From CAVVIO01 sp963748095 (GTDB lineage: Bacteria > Bacteroidota > Bacteroidia > Bacteroidales > UBA10428), in contig CAVVIO010000027.1 of assembly GCA_963748095.1 (NCBI GenBank), positions 1-59,405 of the forward strand: DNA of 59,405 nt, written 5' to 3'. The notes below the pieces were generated by a model, which was not told the DNA's origin, did not search any database, and saw nothing but the letters and a program-made list of their open reading frames with translations. Shown here one piece after another: positions 1-10,284 of this stretch (positions are counted from its first letter, which is position 1; every line of letters starts with the position of its first letter). A program made the translations under genes and the position numbers.

Positions 1-2078
1 GCAAAGGAATTTTTCATCCCGAGAATTTCTATTTTTCAGAGATCATGATTATTTTCCTGGCAGTAATGATCACGGATATAATCCTGCTCGATCTGTTCAA
101 TACTTTCGGTATGCCCACTTCTACCACGGTTTCCATCGTTTTTGAATTACTGGGTGCCGCCGTGGCAATAACAGTCATTAAAATAAGCCATTCTTCCGAG
201 AGTATTCAGGATATGGGAACATATATAAATTCGGGGCGGGCCCTGCTTATTATTTCAGGTATCCTGGTATCCGTTATTGTTGCATTCACCGTCGGGGCTG
301 TTGTACAGTATTTTTCAAGGTTGTTATTTTCATTTAATTATGAAAAAACTATGAAATATGTAGGTGCTGTTTGGGGAGGTATCGCCATTTCATTTATCAC
401 TTATTTCATCATTGTGAAAGGAGCCAAGGGATCCTCATTTATCAGTGCCGACAAACAGGATTGGATTCAGAATAATACTGCCCTAATTTTGTTAATCAGC
501 TTTGTAGGCTGGACCATTCTGATGCAATTATTATACTGGCTGTTTAAGATCAACATATTAAAAGTAATTGTGCTGGTCGGCACCTTTGCTCTGGCAATGG
601 CATTTGCTGGTAACGATCTTGTTAATTTCATAGGTGTTCCGCTTGCCGGCTACGAATCATTTAAGGTGTTTTCAGCAGCACATGGCGCTTCGGCCAATTC
701 ATTTGCCATGAGCGCTTTGCAGGAACAGGTAAAAACTCCCACACTTTTTCTTCTGGTTGCCGGAATGATAATGGTCATAACTTTATGGATTTCGAAAAAA
801 GCAAAATCTGTAGTGAAAACTACGATCAATCTGGCTGATCAGAATTCGATTGATGAAAGATTTGAATCTTCTATACTGGCCCGGGTTGTTGTAAGACAAT
901 CTATACAACTGGGACATGTAATTAACAAAATTATACCTACACAAGTCATCAAGTTTCTCGATAAACGATTTGACCCGACCTTTTATAAAAAATCAGTTAA
1001 AAAAGACAAAACCATATCTTTTGACCTGATCAGGGCATCTGTAAATTTAGTGGTAGCCAGTGTATTAATCGCATTTGCAACTTCTTTAAAATTGCCTTTA
1101 TCCACTACATATGTTACTTTTATGGTTGCCATGGGAACATCTCTTGCAGATGGAGCCTGGAACCGTGAAAGCGCTGTATACCGTATCACTGGTGTAATTA
1201 CGGTAATAGGCGGATGGTTTTTCACTGCGCTAAGCGCTTTTACGGTTGCTTTCCTGGTTGCCCTGCTTATCAACTGGGGAGGAATATATGCCATTTTCGC
1301 TCTAATTCTGCTGGCTATATTTTTTGTTTATAAAACACATGGCTTGCACAAGAAAAGAATTAAGAACGAAGAAGCCCTTGAAAATAATATTACTTCTGAT
1401 ACCCTTGTTAACGGAGATAGTGTTTATGCTTCATGCAATGCTAATATACTCACAACCATATTGGCTTTATCCGGAATTTACTTACAAACTATTAATGGTT
1501 TAATAGATGAAAAACATAAAAAACTAAGAAAAGCGTTAAAAGAAACAAAAGATTTGAATAAAAATGTGAAAGCATTAAAAAAGAATATTCAACCTACTAT
1601 TTCAAGGCTGGAGGAAGAAGAATCGGTGGAAAGCGGCCATTATTATGTTCAGATCATGGATTATCTCAGGGAAACAGCACATTGTTTGACATTTATTACT
1701 CAACCTGTATTTGAGCATGTGGATAATAATCATGCCCCACTGAAGTCATTTCAATCGGATGATCTGCATCAGTTTTTGGAAAAAATGGAGCCGTTGTTTA
1801 AACAGATAACTGATATGCTTACGAAAAACAATTATAAAAATTTGGAAGATATTACAAATAAAGTTTTTTCTTTAATTGATGATATTACTAAAATGAAGAA
1901 AAAACAAATCAAAAGCATTAAAAAAGATTCCATCAGTACACGCACCACTCTTCTCTATTTGGATATCCTAACAGAAAGTAAAAATTTGCTTTTATATATT
2001 AACAATCTTTTGAAAGCTTCAAGGGACTTCTCGGAACATAACCGAAAAAACAGTCTGAAAAAAGCATTAGGCAATTAA
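1..2078 (+). CDS. PiT-family inorganic phosphate transporter with C-terminal PhoU-like region (5' truncated)
   Basis: Inner-membrane, ion-coupled phosphate permease of the PiT family. The frame is open from base 3 of the window, so the true start lies upstream; the first internal ATG is at 45. The first visible part carries the PiT signature FNTFGMPTSTTVSIVFELLG (about residues 19-38 from base 45). A second related half follows around residues 325-375 (LKLPLSTTYVTFMVAMGTSLADGAW split by helices), as expected from the internal duplication of this family. About ten membrane helices are visible. The last 240 residues are charged and helical, resembling the PhoU-like tail common in Bacteroidota PiT proteins. 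It faces a PhoB-like regulator across a shared terminator, so a phosphate role for both is plausible but inferred. Confidence 0.92.
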   Translation, partial: KGIFHPENFYFSEIMIIFLAVMITDIILLDLFNTFGMPTSTTVSIVFELLGAAVAITVIKISHSSESIQDMGTYINSGRALLIISGILVSVIVAFTVGAVVQYFSRLLFSFNYEKTMKYVGAVWGGIAISFITYFIIVKGAKGSSFISADKQDWIQNNTALILLISFVGWTILMQLLYWLFKINILKVIVLVGTFALAMAFAGNDLVNFIGVPLAGYESFKVFSAAHGASANSFAMSALQEQVKTPTLFLLVAGMIMVITLWISKKAKSVVKTTINLADQNSIDERFESSILARVVVRQSIQLGHVINKIIPTQVIKFLDKRFDPTFYKKSVKKDKTISFDLIRASVNLVVASVLIAFATSLKLPLSTTYVTFMVAMGTSLADGAWNRESAVYRITGVITVIGGWFFTALSAFTVAFLVALLINWGGIYAIFALILLAIFFVYKTHGLHKKRIKNEEALENNITSDTLVNGDSVYASCNANILTTILALSGIYLQTINGLIDEKHKKLRKALKETKDLNKNVKALKKNIQPTISRLEEEESVESGHYYVQIMDYLRETAHCLTFITQPVFEHVDNNHAPLKSFQSDDLHQFLEKMEPLFKQITDMLTKNNYKNLEDITNKVFSLIDDITKMKKKQIKSIKKDSISTRTTLLYLDILTESKNLLLYINNLLKASRDFSEHNRKNSLKKALGN

Positions 2079-2081
2079 ATT

Positions 2082-2110
2082 AAAAACCAGGATCATCATC
2101 CTGGTTTTTT
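2082..2110. terminator. Bidirectional intrinsic terminator between phosphate permease and response regulator
   Basis: A 12-bp perfect stem (2082-2093 with 2098-2109) closes on a four-base loop. The stem begins with an A run and ends with a T run, so it works in either direction. It sits exactly between the two convergent stop codons. Confidence 0.9.
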
Positions 2111-2809
2111 TATTCTTTAAATTTATAACCCACTCCTTTTACAGTCTTAATGTATTTATCACCTAATTTTTCGCGTAATTTCCTTATGTGAACATCTATT
2201 GTGCGATCCCCGACAACCACATCATCGCCCCAGACCATATGAAAAATTTCCTCGCGGGTATAAACCTTCCCTGGCCGGGAAGTAAGTAATAATAACAATT
2301 CAAATTCTTTTTTTGGTAAATTAAGTTTCTTATTTCCTTTGTATACTATATACTTTTCAGGATCAATGACCAATTCCCCTCTCTGAATTTTACCGTCTGA
2401 TCCTTCTTCAACCAACGCCTGAATTTTTCCGGTACGTTTTAACAAAGCCTTTATCCTGCTAATCAATACCTTTGGTTTAATGGGTTTGGAAATATAATCG
2501 TCCCCTCCAGCTTCAAAACCGGCAATCTGAGAATAATCCTCGGAACGTGCAGTAAGAAAAGCTATAACAGTTTGTTCCATTTTAGGAAGTGGCCCTCAGT
2601 TTCTCACATGTTTCAATGCCATCCATTTCAGGCATCATTACATCCAATAAAATCAGATGGGGTTTTATTTTCTCTGCCAATGATATCGCCTTTGAACCAT
2701 TAGACGCTTCATAAATTTCAAATCCTTCTTTTTGAAGGTTATATCGGATAAACTCAAGAATGTCAGGTTCATCGTCAACCACGAGTATCTTATATTGACT
2801 GTAATCCAT
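2110..2809 (-). CDS. OmpR/PhoB-family response regulator, frameshifted
   Basis: DNA-binding response regulator, read right to left. The receiver half (2582-2809) has the acidic pocket DDE at residues 12-14 and the phospho-acceptor Asp at about residue 56 (LLDVMMPEMDG). The second half (2110-2580) carries the end of the receiver (FLTARSEDYSQIAGFEAGGDDY, then the SKPIKP lysine) and a winged-helix output domain ending DVHIRKLREKLG...VKGVGYKF. Together about 231 residues, the normal family length. The halves are out of frame: dropping one A of the AA at 2587-2588 restores LRATPKMEQTVIAFL, the expected family sequence. No partner histidine kinase is in view. Position beside a PiT permease suggests phosphate control. 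This is either a sequence error or a recent inactivation. Confidence 0.88.
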
Positions 2810-3258
2810 AAATTTTAATTTATAAGAATTTATAAAAATAATATCTATGAGTATATTATCAGCATATTTTCAAAAAAAAGCATTGGAAATTACAATTATA
2901 ATTGTACCTCAGGGAGTATATTATATAAAAATGGACTAAACTGATAGTAATATGTGTATTTACATGAATTTAAGAATAAAATAATGTTTTCCACACACCC
3001 AAAGAAATGAATAATAATTATTTCTCAACAATAGAATCTCACAGAGAAATATATTCATTTTGATAATAGTTGAATAAATATAAACCTTTTCGTTTAATTT
3101 TAGGAAGGTTGTCTCAATGAGGCAGTTTCCTTTTTTGTAAAATACTAAGATGGCCACTTATAAATAAAGGTTCTAAGTTATGATAGCGGGCGAAATTCAG
3201 TTAGTAATATTATTATTATCAAAATATAGATTAACTTCGCAAAAAACAGATTGCAATT
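2810..3258. other. AT-rich intergenic region, regulator promoter side and helicase leader
   Basis: No convincing coding region. Short AT-rich open frames here (for example 2960-3157 on the minus strand) show no family signature. The one structured element is the hairpin with T tract at 3103-3136, entered separately. Confidence 0.6.
3103..3136 (+). terminator. Terminator-like hairpin in the leader of the RNA helicase gene
   Basis: An imperfect stem (GGAA at 3103-3106 with TTCC at 3127-3130, and TGTCTCA with TGAGGCA inside, including one G-U pair) is followed by six to seven T residues. It points toward the helicase gene, whose start is 123 bases downstream, and there is no plus-strand gene just upstream. 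It could end a short RNA or act as an attenuator. Confidence 0.45.
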
Positions 3259-4464
3259 TTGAAGTTTAGTGATTTTAATTTTGAGAAGAGTTTGCTGGAA
3301 GGATTGGAATCCATGCATTTTGAAACTCCTACTCCCGTTCAGGAACAAGCCATACCAATTATTCTGGAAAATAAAGACCTGATTGCCTGTGCCCAGACCG
3401 GAACCGGGAAAACTGCCGCCTTTTTGCTGCCCATACTGAATAAACTGGAACAACATCCAACCGAAAGTATCAATACGCTGATAATTCTTCCTACCCGTGA
3501 ACTGGCTTTACAAATAAACCAGGTTCTGACAGGTATTTCATACTTTACATCGGTAAGTTTTATACCGGTTTATGGCGGAAGCGATGAAAATACTTTCGAT
3601 CGTGAACAAAAAGCGCTGAAACAAAATGCCAATATTGTTATTGCCACACCCGGACGATTAATGACACATATCAATCTGGGATATGTGAATTTCGACAACC
3701 TGCAGCATCTGGTTCTGGATGAAGCAGATCGCATGCTCGATATGGGATTTATACACGACATACTGAGGATAATAAATTTATTGCCCAAAAATAGACAGAC
3801 CCTTTTGTTTTCGGCTACTATGCCACAGAAAGTACGTGCCCTGACCAGCAAAATTCTGAATAATCCCGAACAGGTTAATATTGCCATGTCGAAGCCTGCT
3901 GAAGGAGTTTTGCAGGCAGCATACCTGGTTTATGATAAACAGAAGAATGAATTAATAAAGACTCTTCTGGAAGGAAAAGCAAACCTTAGCGCTATCATTT
4001 TTGCATCTACGAAACAAAAAGTCAAAACGCTTGAACGTGATTTGCAACGAACAAAATTCAGTGTATATGCAATACATTCCGATCTGGAACAATCCGAAAG
4101 GGAAAAGGTATTGCTGAGTTTCCGCAACAAGCAAACTCAGATACTGGTTGCTACCAACATCGTTTCCAGGGGTATCGATATTGAAGATATCGGTTTGATC
4201 ATTAATTATGATGTACCCGACGATGCCGAGGATTATATCCACCGCGTAGGACGAACAGCAAGGGCTGAGGCAACAGGCGTAGCTCTGACTTTTATAAACG
4301 AACACGACCAGCAAAAATTTTTACAGATAGAAACACTGATCGGCGACGAAATAAAAAAACTGCCCCTGCCGCCATCTATAGGAACCGGCCCGGAATATAA
4401 TCCACAATCACGTAAATATAATAAACCTTACAACAGAAGAAAAGGTAAACCTGGAAGGAAATAA
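3259..4464 (+). CDS. DEAD-box ATP-dependent RNA helicase, RhlE-like
   Basis: RNA helicase that unwinds structured RNA during ribosome assembly or RNA decay. All core motifs are visible: Q motif (FETPTPVQEQAI, about 21-32), Walker A AQTGTGKT (45-52), PTRELA (78-83), DEAD (154-157), SAT (185-187), and the second RecA domain with the HRVGRTAR arginine fingers (about 329-336). A short basic tail ends KPYNRRKGKPGRK and probably binds RNA. At 401 residues it is a compact RhlE-type enzyme. The start is a TTG at 3259, chosen because the protein then begins directly with the usual FSDFNFEKSLLEGL. A terminator-like hairpin lies in its leader. Confidence 0.93.
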   Translation: MKFSDFNFEKSLLEGLESMHFETPTPVQEQAIPIILENKDLIACAQTGTGKTAAFLLPILNKLEQHPTESINTLIILPTRELALQINQVLTGISYFTSVSFIPVYGGSDENTFDREQKALKQNANIVIATPGRLMTHINLGYVNFDNLQHLVLDEADRMLDMGFIHDILRIINLLPKNRQTLLFSATMPQKVRALTSKILNNPEQVNIAMSKPAEGVLQAAYLVYDKQKNELIKTLLEGKANLSAIIFASTKQKVKTLERDLQRTKFSVYAIHSDLEQSEREKVLLSFRNKQTQILVATNIVSRGIDIEDIGLIINYDVPDDAEDYIHRVGRTARAEATGVALTFINEHDQQKFLQIETLIGDEIKKLPLPPSIGTGPEYNPQSRKYNKPYNRRKGKPGRK

Positions 4465-4524
4465 CCGACGTCCTCATTACCCATTGATACTTTAAATTTT
4501 TCTGGTAAAACTGTACACCCCACT

Positions 4525-4566
4525 AAAAAAAAGCCTGCATGCTTTAAAATTATAAAGACATGCAGG
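4525..4566 (-). terminator. Intrinsic terminator downstream of tRNA-Arg
   Basis: Read on the minus strand, the sequence CCTGCATG-CTTT pairs with AAAG-CATGCAGG (one bulged base), then eight T residues follow (4525-4532 on the complementary strand). It begins 17 bases past the CCA end of the tRNA. Confidence 0.8.
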
Positions 4567-4582
4567 ACATTTAACCATGATT

Positions 4583-4659
4583 TGGTGACTCCGGCGGGAT
4601 TCGAACCCACGACCTACGGCTTAGAAGGCCGTTGCTCTATCCAGCTGAGCTACGGAGCC
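4583..4659 (-). tRNA. tRNA-Arg, anticodon UCU
   Basis: A full cloverleaf reads on the minus strand: acceptor GGCTCCG pairing with CGGAGTC (one G-U), D arm GCTC/GAGC, anticodon stem ACGGC/GCCGT around loop CTTCTAA, giving anticodon TCT, and T arm GTGGG-TTCGAAT-CCCGC. The 3' CCA is encoded (4583-4585). It reads AGA codons. A terminator follows. Confidence 0.97.
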
Positions 4660-4835
4660 AGTTGATTCCTGTCATATTTCAAACAGGCTGCAAATTTATA
4701 AAAAAATGTATTATAAAGAAGAAATCAAAAATTTAATTCCTGATTCTACCCCATGGCACTATACGGACTTGGAATTATAAACACTTTAAAAAGTACCTGC
4801 GTGACATAAAATTTAATCAGGTTACCTAAAAGAAT

Positions 4836-7230
4836 TTATGATTTTTTGGAATTCTTCAGTTCTTCGATTTGTTTCAATAGCTTTTTTTCCTTTTCTTCCA
4901 TTTCCTCTGCTATTGTTTTTAGATTTTCTTCCTTACGTTTCATTTCTTCCTGGGTAGCCTGCATCTCCTCAAGGTTCTGCCGAAGTTCCTCTTCCTGGGC
5001 AGCAGACTGTTCGGCTTGCATCTTCGATTGATCAAGTAATTGAGCTGTTTTTGTATTAAGTCTTACGGTTACCATTGTAGCTGCTGTATTATCTGCAATG
5101 CGTTCTACAAATTCAATCTCATGAGGTTTAAATACATTAATCGATCCTATTTCGATAATACCTAAAATATCATCTTCCAGTTTCATAGGTACGATTAACA
5201 AACTACGTGGTTTGGAATGCCCCATTCCCGAACTTATCCGTACATAATCCTCGGGAATTTCTTTTAAAAAAATCGTTTGTTTTTCAAGATAACAATTTCC
5301 TATTAAACCTTCACCAATTTCAATACGTTTGTCTTCATACTTTCTTCTGTCGTAAGCAAATGCAGCAATAAGCTGAAGATATTTTTCGTTTTCATTTTCT
5401 CCTTCAAGCAAATATAATCCACCTATATTAGCCGACAAGTATTCTATCAGGTTTTTAATCAAATTATAGGATAATTTATCCATATCGTGATTATCCTGCC
5501 TCAACAGATCATTGAATTTTGCAATTCCCTGGTTGGTCCAGTTTCTTATATCGTCTTCAACTTTCCTTTTTTCCTCTTCCTTTCTGGCTACCTGCAGACT
5601 TTTTTTCATTTTGGTGAGGGCAAGACCCAATTGATCCTTTTCACTTTTGAGTTCAAATTCCGCATCAAAGTCACCCTCCCCCACTTTCAGTGTAAACCTG
5701 GATGCTTCATCAATTCTTGATATAACATTATTTAATTCCTTTACGGTCTCTCCTATTTCATCATCCAGATCGTATTGTATTAACTGGAAGGATTCCCCTT
5801 TTGAAAGCTTTCTCAAAGAAGATGTTATTTGTCCGATTTTATCAGTAATAACTCCGCTAAAACGATGACTTAAAAAGAATACAATAAGTAATATAAGTAG
5901 GGAAACAGGGATAAGTATAAGAACCTCTGTCTTTGTAAAAATAACTTCATCCCGGGGAACATCGGCAACAAGTACCCAGTTCAGTCCTTTTATATTTAAA
6001 GGGGTGTAATAATAAAATATACGTTTACCGTCGAATGATCTTCCTTTACCGAAATCGCTGAGACCGTTAAAAGCACCGGTAAGCTTGAAAGGGGACTCCA
6101 TCGAAAGCACGGCACTTTTCAGTTTTTCAATACGAACTACATCAGCAGTTTCCTTTTTCTTCAATGCACGAATATTCCGGTGAAAATCACGAAATAAAGC
6201 AGGGTCATCTGTCCTCAACAGATTGTCATTACCTACTATATACAAGTCGTTATAAAGTTTTTGTTTTCTTTCAGTCTTTTCTGTAACCGTAGCAAGGATA
6301 TTTTTCAACCGGTCCGACCTGACTTCAAACAGAATGATACCACTTTTTTCGGTTCCATTGATATACTGGGCAAGCCAAAAATAAAACAGGATTCATGTCC
6401 GTTGGAATATAGAAACCAAAATCGGAAATGTAGAACGCATTTTTACCCGACATACTGTTAATATGACGATATGCCTCCGCCAATAAACTCCGGTTATAAG
6501 CCCCGGAATTCAGATTAGTAGCAAAATCGGTATTTTTTGCAACCGAATATATTACATTCCCGGTTGAGTTATCCACCAGGAGTATATCATCATATCCAAA
6601 CTGATTGAGAAAATTCCAGAATAATTTATGGTATTTTTCATGAACGGATGTGTATTGTGAAGCATCCGTTGCACGATTATAAAGTTGCTTTTCACCTATA
6701 GGTTTCGGATTGGTTGCAATATATAAATACTGGAGAATAATACTTTTATCATCAGAAGGAAGAATCATATCGGCTGTAAATTGCTTTTCAGCATTGTGAT
6801 TCAATCCGGGTATAACATCCATGGTATAATAATCATCCAATTGCTTTTTCATCTGGTCGACACTGTTTGCATCCGTGGTGGTATAATTATCAGATGTAAT
6901 ATCATCAAAAGCAACCTTAAATTCGTTCATGGCACTGATCACATTTTCATTGTCTGCCATTAATTTAGCCTGGTTTTGTAGCATATTGAAATATTCTTCC
7001 ATATGATTCTTCTTGGCATTGGCTAACAATTCCAACTGGTTTTTCCCATTTTCGATATTTGATTTTCGGCTGATGAAAATTCCGAAAAAAGAAATAATCA
7101 GAATGGTAATCAAAGAAGCAGACAGAAATACAAGTTGAATTTTTGTCTTTAATTTCAGATCTCTGAGAGTAAGTTTTTTAAGTAAATTTTTTACTGCTGA
7201 ATTCGAACTCTCTTGATTTTCAGTGTTCAT
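4836..7230 (-). CDS. Membrane sensor with Cache-like periplasmic domain, HAMP, GAF and coiled coil, frameshifted
   Basis: Two out-of-frame pieces form one protein of about 800 residues. The first (6325-7230) has a membrane helix at residues 31-52 (LVFLSASLITILIISFFGIF) and most of a large periplasmic ligand-binding domain like those of chemoreceptors. The second (4836-6308) completes that domain, then has a second membrane helix (VLILIPVSLLILLIVFFLSH, about 128-147), HAMP-like helices (DKIGQITSSLRKLSKGE), a GAF domain (about 250-420, with GEGLIGNCYLEKQTIFLKEIP) and a Glu/Gln-rich coiled coil to the C-terminus. No kinase, cyclase or methyl-accepting module is present. The break is near 6358-6366; restoring one TA unit there gives ACPVYINGTEKSGIILFEVR, which joins the halves cleanly. 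Confidence 0.82.
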
Positions 7231-7744
7231 TAGGCAAATTATTTAAACCAAACTACTAGTATTCAGGGCCGGGGTTGCACCGGATAAATTTTATCAGCCT
7301 TTTCGGCGTAGTAAATATATAATTGTTTTCCCGTCAATTTAGTAAAAAAAATTGATTTTTTATTGGCTTATACTGTTCCAACAGCGAAAGGTTATGCTAA
7401 GTAACAAGTTCTTACTAACTCCTTTAATAACACTTACCACTCATATTAAGCCATAGCTTTGATTATGCAGGCTTTGCAAAATTCTGAAAATGTATTTAAC
7501 TCAATAGGTACCTGTTGTTAAACCACATTTTTATTCTGTAACGACTGCATATTTAATTATAATTGCACCATACCTGATATTTATCATGGAATAGCAATTG
7601 CGATATAAAATCTTTCTTTGTAAAAACAAATTTTTTAATACTTTTAAGGGCAATAAAGTGAATTCAAACAACAAGAAATTGAAATTCACTGTTATTCAAT
7701 GAATTTAACCGGTAAACGGTATTAAAAACCTAAAAAGAAAAAAT
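7231..7744. other. Intergenic region between the divergent sensor and OPT genes
   Basis: About 510 bases without a coding region. It contains the OPT promoter (7617-7646) near its right end. Nothing else is recognised. Confidence 0.6.
7617..7646 (+). promoter_or_regulatory. Predicted Bacteroidota-type promoter of the OPT transporter gene
   Basis: TTTG at 7617-7620 is followed after 18 bases by TACTTTTA at 7639-7646, close to the phylum's TTTG / TAnnTTTG consensus. Expected transcription start is near 7653, about 90 bases before the ATG. Confidence 0.5.
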
Positions 7745-9815
7745 ATGTCAGAGAAGAAAAAGTTTATCCCTTTTGTTTCGCCCGACACCAATATGGCTGA
7801 ATTCACTGCCAGGGCGTTATTTATCGGGTTGATAATGGCAGTAGTATTGGGAGCGGCCAATGCTTATCTGGGACTTAAAGCCGGGATGACAATAGCAGCA
7901 ACGTACCCTGCAGCTGTTATCGGCATGGCAATCTTAAGAACCGTAAAAGGATCGGTTTTAGAAGAAAACTTTGCCCGAACCGTCGGTTCCATCGGTGAAT
8001 CGATAGCAGCAGGTGCTATTTTTACGTTACCTGCTTTTTTTGTTGCCGGAATATGGGATCCCTTTTTCACACCCGGTCATTACATTACTTCCACACTTAA
8101 TCCTGATTGCAGGAGGAATTTTAGGCATTATGTTCGTTGCCTTATTAAGACGCGTAATGGTTGAAGATGCAGAACTTCCCTTTCCCGAGTCGCTTGCTGC
8201 TGCCGAAATTCATAAAGCAGGCCAGAAAAGCGGAGGTAATTCGAAGTTTCTTTTCGGGGCAATGATATTCGGTGCGATGGTAAAATTATTGGGAGAACTA
8301 AAACTTTTCGCCGTTTACTGGGAAAAGTTCATCACTTTTTCAAAACAAACCATTACCGGAACTCATTTTACAGGTACAGGTGGAATGATGCTGGGATCTC
8401 CGGGCATTAGTCCTGCCTACATGGGTGTCGGTTATATTATCGGCCCCCGCCTGGCTTCCCTTAACTTTAGCGGTGGCGTTTTGGCATGGGGACTCCTCAC
8501 TCCGATGATTCTTTATTTCCTCGCTCCTTCGTTCGACATTCCTTCCATGAGCTCTGCACTGATGGCCAGCGATCCGAAACTTACCCTGGACGCTGCCACT
8601 AACAAAGTATGGATCGAATCGTTTTATTCCATCTGGCGATATATTGTAAGACCCATAGCTATTGGCGGAATGCTTGTAAGTGCCATATATACTTTATGGG
8701 GAATGCGTAAAAGTCTGACTGCCGGAATAGCACGTTCTATCGGTGATGTTAAAAAAGCTGCTGCTGGTCACGAAGTCAATACCCCACGGAATGAGAAAGA
8801 CATCAGTTTTAACTGGATAATAGTGGGTATAGCACTGGTAGCAGTCCTTACTTTTCTGATCACCTTTTATATTTTTGAAACCACGGCGCTTGTTGCATTT
8901 ATTGCAGCTACACTTATGATCATACTAGCTTTTTTCTTTGCGGCAGTATCTGGTTACCTTGTCGGGATAATGGGTTCAAGCAACAATCCTATTTCAGGAC
9001 TTACCCTGACAGCCCTGGTGGTAACTGCTCTTATCATGGTGTTACTGGGAGTAACCGGTACAAAAGGTGTTGCCTCAGTGCTTGGAGTGGCCGCCATAGT
9101 TTGCGTCTCCGCTGCAGTAGCAGGAGAAATGCTTCAGGACCTGAAAGCCGGACATATCCTTGGTGGTACCCCCTGGCGGATGCAGATCGGTGACATTATC
9201 GGTGTGATATTAGCCGGTTCGGTTATGTTTGGTGTACTTGTTTTCCTTAACGATGGAGATATAGCCAAAGGTTTACGTGAAGGATACCAGGGCGGGTTTG
9301 GAAGCCAAAATCTTTCTGCTCCCCAGGCCAGCCTGATGGCAATTCTCTCCCAGGGAATTGTTAGCGGACAAATGGCATGGCCACTGATTATTGCCGGTAT
9401 GTTGATGGGTATCGGTTTTATTATGATGCAGGTAAAAAGTCCAATGCTCGTATGTGTGGGTATGTATCTTCCGTTGGAAACAACTTTTGCTATTTTTCTT
9501 GGCGGTGTTATTAAAGGTATCGTTGATAATCTTAGTGAAAAACGACAATTTACAATTGCTCAACGTGTAAATGTTGACAATGTGGGTGTGCTGCTGGCTT
9601 CCGGACTTATTGCAGGAGAAGCTTTGATGGGACTGGTCATTGCTATCTTTGCAGTAGGTGATGTATTCCTGTATGATTTTGTCTCCTTTTTCAAAAATCC
9701 GCCATTCTGGATCAGTATTCTTGTATTACTGCTGATAGGATGGGTTTTGGTACAGTTGCCACTGAAAAATGCAGGTTCTCCCGATGCCCCGGTTCCACCA
9801 AGTGCCGGCATATAA
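7745..9815 (+). CDS. OPT-family oligopeptide transporter, frameshifted
   Basis: Polytopic inner-membrane permease of the OPT family, taking up small peptides or metal-peptide chelates. The N-terminal piece (7745-8164) has the family sequence ALFIGLIMAVVLGAANAYLG and LKAGMTIAATYPAAVIGMAI. The C-terminal piece continues from about 8096 to 9815 with GGILGIMFVALLRRVMVEDA, LPFPESLAAAEIHKAGQ, and later NNPISGLTLTALVVTALIM. Dropping one C near 8095 restores TSTLILIAGG, giving about 690 residues with some 15 helices, normal for the bacterial branch. The open frame of the second piece reaches back to 8013, but that segment is out of the true frame. A PqqD-like gene follows on the same strand after a terminator. 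Confidence 0.9.
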
Positions 9816-9844
9816 TTACAGTACTTTCCTATAACATTTATAAT

Positions 9845-9873
9845 CCCTCTCTTCGGAGAGGGACTTTTTTTTT
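9845..9873 (+). terminator. Intrinsic terminator after the OPT transporter
   Basis: A seven-base perfect stem CCCTCTC/GAGAGGG closes on a UUCG tetraloop (C-UUCG-G, the most stable class), followed by nine T residues. Confidence 0.95.
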
Positions 9874-9930
9874 AAAGAAATACTATATACACCTTTAATA
9901 TATATTAACAGCATAAATTCGATTGACTGG

Positions 9931-10284
9931 ATGAAACTTAAAAAACAAACGGTACAAAACTATCTTACCATGGTTCCTGTAAAGAATGTAAAGGAATTTA
10001 CAGAAACAGACGGTAAAATAATACTTCTGCTACCAAAGTTTAAAAATGAAAAATTTGGCCGTTGGTTCATTCCCAGGCGTAAATCAGCCCACTTCCGAAT
10101 ACATCTTGACGATCTGGGAAGTAAGGTATGGATTGAAATTGATGGTAACAAATCAGTAGATGAAATCTGTCAATCACTGGAATCTCAATTTTCAAAGGAT
10201 AGCGAACAAGTTAATCAGTTAGAAGAAAGAATAACAAAATTTCTTACTGAACTTTACAAAAGCAGGTTTATAACTTTCCGGTAA
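9931..10284 (+). CDS. PqqD-like peptide-chaperone-fold protein
   Basis: Small cytosolic protein of 117 residues. The middle part, residues about 40-110 (FRIHLDDLGSKVWIEIDGNK, SVDEICQSLE, then a helix leading to FLTELYKSRFITF), matches the PqqD fold: a short beta-rich start, the D-x-x-G-xx-W/I-I-DG turn and a helical end. PqqD proteins bind precursor peptides of ribosomally made products for radical SAM enzymes. No radical SAM partner or precursor gene is adjacent; the neighbour is an OPT peptide transporter, 115 bases upstream and separated by a terminator. A peptide-handling role is therefore inference. Confidence 0.72.
   Translation: MKLKKQTVQNYLTMVPVKNVKEFTETDGKIILLLPKFKNEKFGRWFIPRRKSAHFRIHLDDLGSKVWIEIDGNKSVDEICQSLESQFSKDSEQVNQLEERITKFLTELYKSRFITFR

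Noticed and set aside
983..1294. Minus-strand open frame inside the phosphate permease gene
   Set aside because: Overlaps well-conserved permease sequence and has no recognisable protein pattern.
2960..3157. Short minus-strand open frame in the intergenic region
   Set aside because: AT-rich, no family pattern, no promoter or ribosome-binding site; overlaps the terminator-like hairpin.
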